This document shows, in pieces, positions 62,713 to 64,000 of a DNA stretch of 64,000 nt. The first letter of the stretch is position 1. Each line of letters starts with the position of its first letter. A program made the translations under genes and the position numbers. The notes beneath the pieces were generated by a model, which did no database searches, was not told where the DNA came from, and worked only from the letters and a program-made list of their open reading frames with translations. Source of the DNA: an uncultured Porphyromonadaceae bacterium (lineage in GTDB: Bacteria > Bacteroidota > Bacteroidia > Bacteroidales > Muribaculaceae); the NCBI GenBank assembly GCA_900541865.1, contig UQLO01000004.1, forward strand, positions 1 through 64,000, written 5' to 3'.

Positions 62713-62838
62713 GTTTACCAAAACCGCCAAAAGAAAAATTTATCATTCGCCAAAGTTATCCAAAACAAAAACGTAAAGAGTTATACAACAGCATATTCAC
62801 TATTTTGGCAGACCTCCAAAGTTTTCCAAAACGAAAAC
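62713..62838. repeat. Imperfect direct repeats upstream of nrdD
   Basis: Two 23-base copies (62750-62772 and 62816-62838; 21 of 23 identical) of a motif that contains CCAAAGTTwTCCAAAAC. They are 66 bases apart. A shorter third copy (GTTTACCAAAACC) is at 62713-62725. They lie 27 or more bases upstream of the nrdD -33, which is where operators or activator sites would lie. The DNA is AT-rich, and I see no gene between 62612 and 62967. Confidence 0.65.
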
Positions 62839-62864
62839 TTTGTTGCGAAAAAGTTTGTTGAAAA

Positions 62865-62896
62865 TTTGCACGCGGCAAAGATTTGCACTAACTTTG
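62865..62896 (+). promoter_or_regulatory. nrdD: nrdD promoter
   Basis: TTTG at 62865-62868, a 20-base spacer and TAACTTTG at 62889-62896: full consensus. The leader is about 65 bases. Confidence 0.75.
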
Positions 62897-62967
62897 TGGC
62901 GGCAGAAAAGCCGACAAAATTCACCTTAAAAACCAAGACATCCGATAAAGCTCAAAAACACAGAACA

Positions 62968-64000
62968 ATGATACAGGTAGTGGTCAAACGCGACGGACGC
63001 GTAGTAGGATACAACGAAGAAAAAATCAAGGCAGCCATCCGCAAAGCCATGCTCACCACCGAGCTTGGCGAGGATGAAGCCCTGATACAGAAAATCACCG
63101 ACCGCATCGGCAGCCGCGGCAGCGAGCGCATGACCGTAGAGGGCATCCAGGACATGGTAGAGCTCGAGCTGATGAACAGCCCGCGCAAGGAAGTTGCCAA
63201 ACGCTACATCGCCTACCGCGACCAGCGCAGCATAGCGCGGCGCGCCAAGACCCGCGACATGTTCCTGGAAATCATCGAAGCCAAGAGCAACGACATAACG
63301 CGCGAAAACGCCAACATGAACACCGACTCGCCCGCCGGCATGATGATGAAGTTCGCATCGGAGACCACCAAACCCTTCGTCGACGACTATCTCCTCTCCG
63401 ACGAAGCCCGCGAGGCAGTTCGCCACGGCTACCTGCACATCCACGACAAAGACTACTATCCCACCAAGAGCCTCACCTGCGTGCAGCACCCGCTGGACAA
63501 CATACTTCAGTACGGCTTCACGGCCGGCCACGGCGAAAGTCGCCCCGCCAAGCGCATCGAAACCGCCTCCGTGATAGCCTGCATCTCGCTGGAGACCGCG
63601 CAGAACGAAATGCACGGCGGTCAGGCCATACCCGCCTTCGACTTCTATCTGGCACCCTTCGTCCGCACCTCCTTCCACGAAGAAGTGGCCAATCTGGAAA
63701 AACTCACCGGCCGCGACCTCAGCGCGATGAAAGACGCGCAGTTCGCCGACTACATCACCCGGCCTCTCGAAGGCCTCGAGGGCGACGAGCGCCTGCTTCA
63801 GCACGCCATGAACCGCACCGTAAGCCGTGTGCACCAGGCAATGGAAGCATTTATCCACAATATGAACACCATCCACAGCCGCGGCGGCAACCAGGTAGTG
63901 TTCAGCTCCATCAACTACGGCACCGACACCTCGGCCGAGGGCCGCTGCGTAATCCGCGAACTCCTTCAGAGCACCTACGAAGGCGTGGGTAACGGCGCCA
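62968..64000 (+). CDS. nrdD: Anaerobic ribonucleoside-triphosphate reductase, N-terminal part (runs off the window)
   Basis: The frame begins MIQVVVKRDGRVVGYNEEK and remains open to the last base (344 residues seen). Residues 1-90 form an ATP-cone allosteric domain (KRDGRVVGYNEEKIKAAI); then the reductase domain with YLHIHDKDYYPTKSLTC, ETAQNEMHGGQAIPAFDFYLAP and IHSRGGNQVVFSSINYGTD, which match class III enzymes. It converts NTPs to dNTPs in the absence of oxygen. The glycyl-radical site and the activase nrdG would lie beyond the right edge. The gene has its own promoter and repeated upstream motifs. Confidence 0.95.
   Translation, partial: MIQVVVKRDGRVVGYNEEKIKAAIRKAMLTTELGEDEALIQKITDRIGSRGSERMTVEGIQDMVELELMNSPRKEVAKRYIAYRDQRSIARRAKTRDMFLEIIEAKSNDITRENANMNTDSPAGMMMKFASETTKPFVDDYLLSDEAREAVRHGYLHIHDKDYYPTKSLTCVQHPLDNILQYGFTAGHGESRPAKRIETASVIACISLETAQNEMHGGQAIPAFDFYLAPFVRTSFHEEVANLEKLTGRDLSAMKDAQFADYITRPLEGLEGDERLLQHAMNRTVSRVHQAMEAFIHNMNTIHSRGGNQVVFSSINYGTDTSAEGRCVIRELLQSTYEGVGNGA

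Noticed and set aside
1..64000. CRISPR arrays, tRNA and rRNA genes, prophage or complete insertion sequences
   Set aside because: I found no regularly spaced repeats with unique spacers, no tRNA cloverleaf in the intergenic gaps, no rRNA-like sequence and no phage structural genes. The only mobile-element trace is the transposase end at the left edge.

Overview
The window looks like chromosomal core sequence from a GC-rich member of the Bacteroidales, most plausibly Muribaculaceae. The evidence is Bacteroidota-type promoters (TTTG, about 20 bases, TAnnTTTG, with no Shine-Dalgarno dependence) and families that are largely restricted to that phylum: DUF3127, DUF5686, DUF5683, DUF3098, DUF4290 and the BT_3928 family. 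The gene content also fits: archaeal-type ProS, a menD-B-C-E cluster, ftsX-DUF3098-uppP-truB-queA, and parA-parB-DUF5683-LysM transglycosylase. The genus assignment is inference only.

Layout. 1-3160: the tail of an IS30-type transposase, a membrane-anchored Ser/Thr kinase with two duplicated C-terminal modules, and a block of stacked palindromic repeats. 3163-12937: a small unknown gene, an SSB-tail-like DUF3127 protein, proS, valS, rlmD, a CYTH protein and a DUF5686 outer-membrane protein. 12938-13245: a probable small RNA with its own promoter and terminator. 13246-20693 (minus strand): one long run reading parA, parB, DUF5683, LysM transglycosylase, OPT transporter, MATE transporter. 20809-23378 (minus): an NtrC-like regulator followed by its histidine kinase. 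23379-24016: a second copy of the palindromic repeat and an array of TGGTTTAC elements. 24017-30792: mlaE, mlaF, holB, an AddB-like nuclease, hemW. 30822-32416: an ECF sigma factor, a membrane protein with a PxGYF motif and a Spy/CpxP-like periplasmic protein, probably one envelope-stress module. 32521-34854: rlmH and an ABC-F protein. 34764-41507 (minus): a BASS-type transporter, BT_3928, DUF1599, queA, truB, uppP, DUF3098, ftsX. 41772-49606: fba with a clear terminator, then an AlkD-like gene, menD-B-C-E, an RluA-type synthase and fmt. 49833-54178: a small membrane protein, a PstS-like lipoprotein, a TPR protein, a terminator, rarA. 54186-62611 (minus): a flavin reductase, a TPR protein, gyrA, dnaB, an OmpA-domain protein, an acidic unknown, rimM, DUF4290. 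62968-end: the 5' part of nrdD.

Most of the window is housekeeping DNA with tight ATGA-type overlaps. The unusual material lies in the kinase with base-composition-mosaic paralogous modules beside an IS remnant, the two palindromic repeat mosaics, the TGGTTTAC array, the small RNA in the convergent gap near 13 kb, the predicted leaderless transcripts and the repeated motif upstream of nrdD. I found no CRISPR array, tRNA, rRNA or complete mobile element. Coordinates of promoters and hairpins were read by eye.
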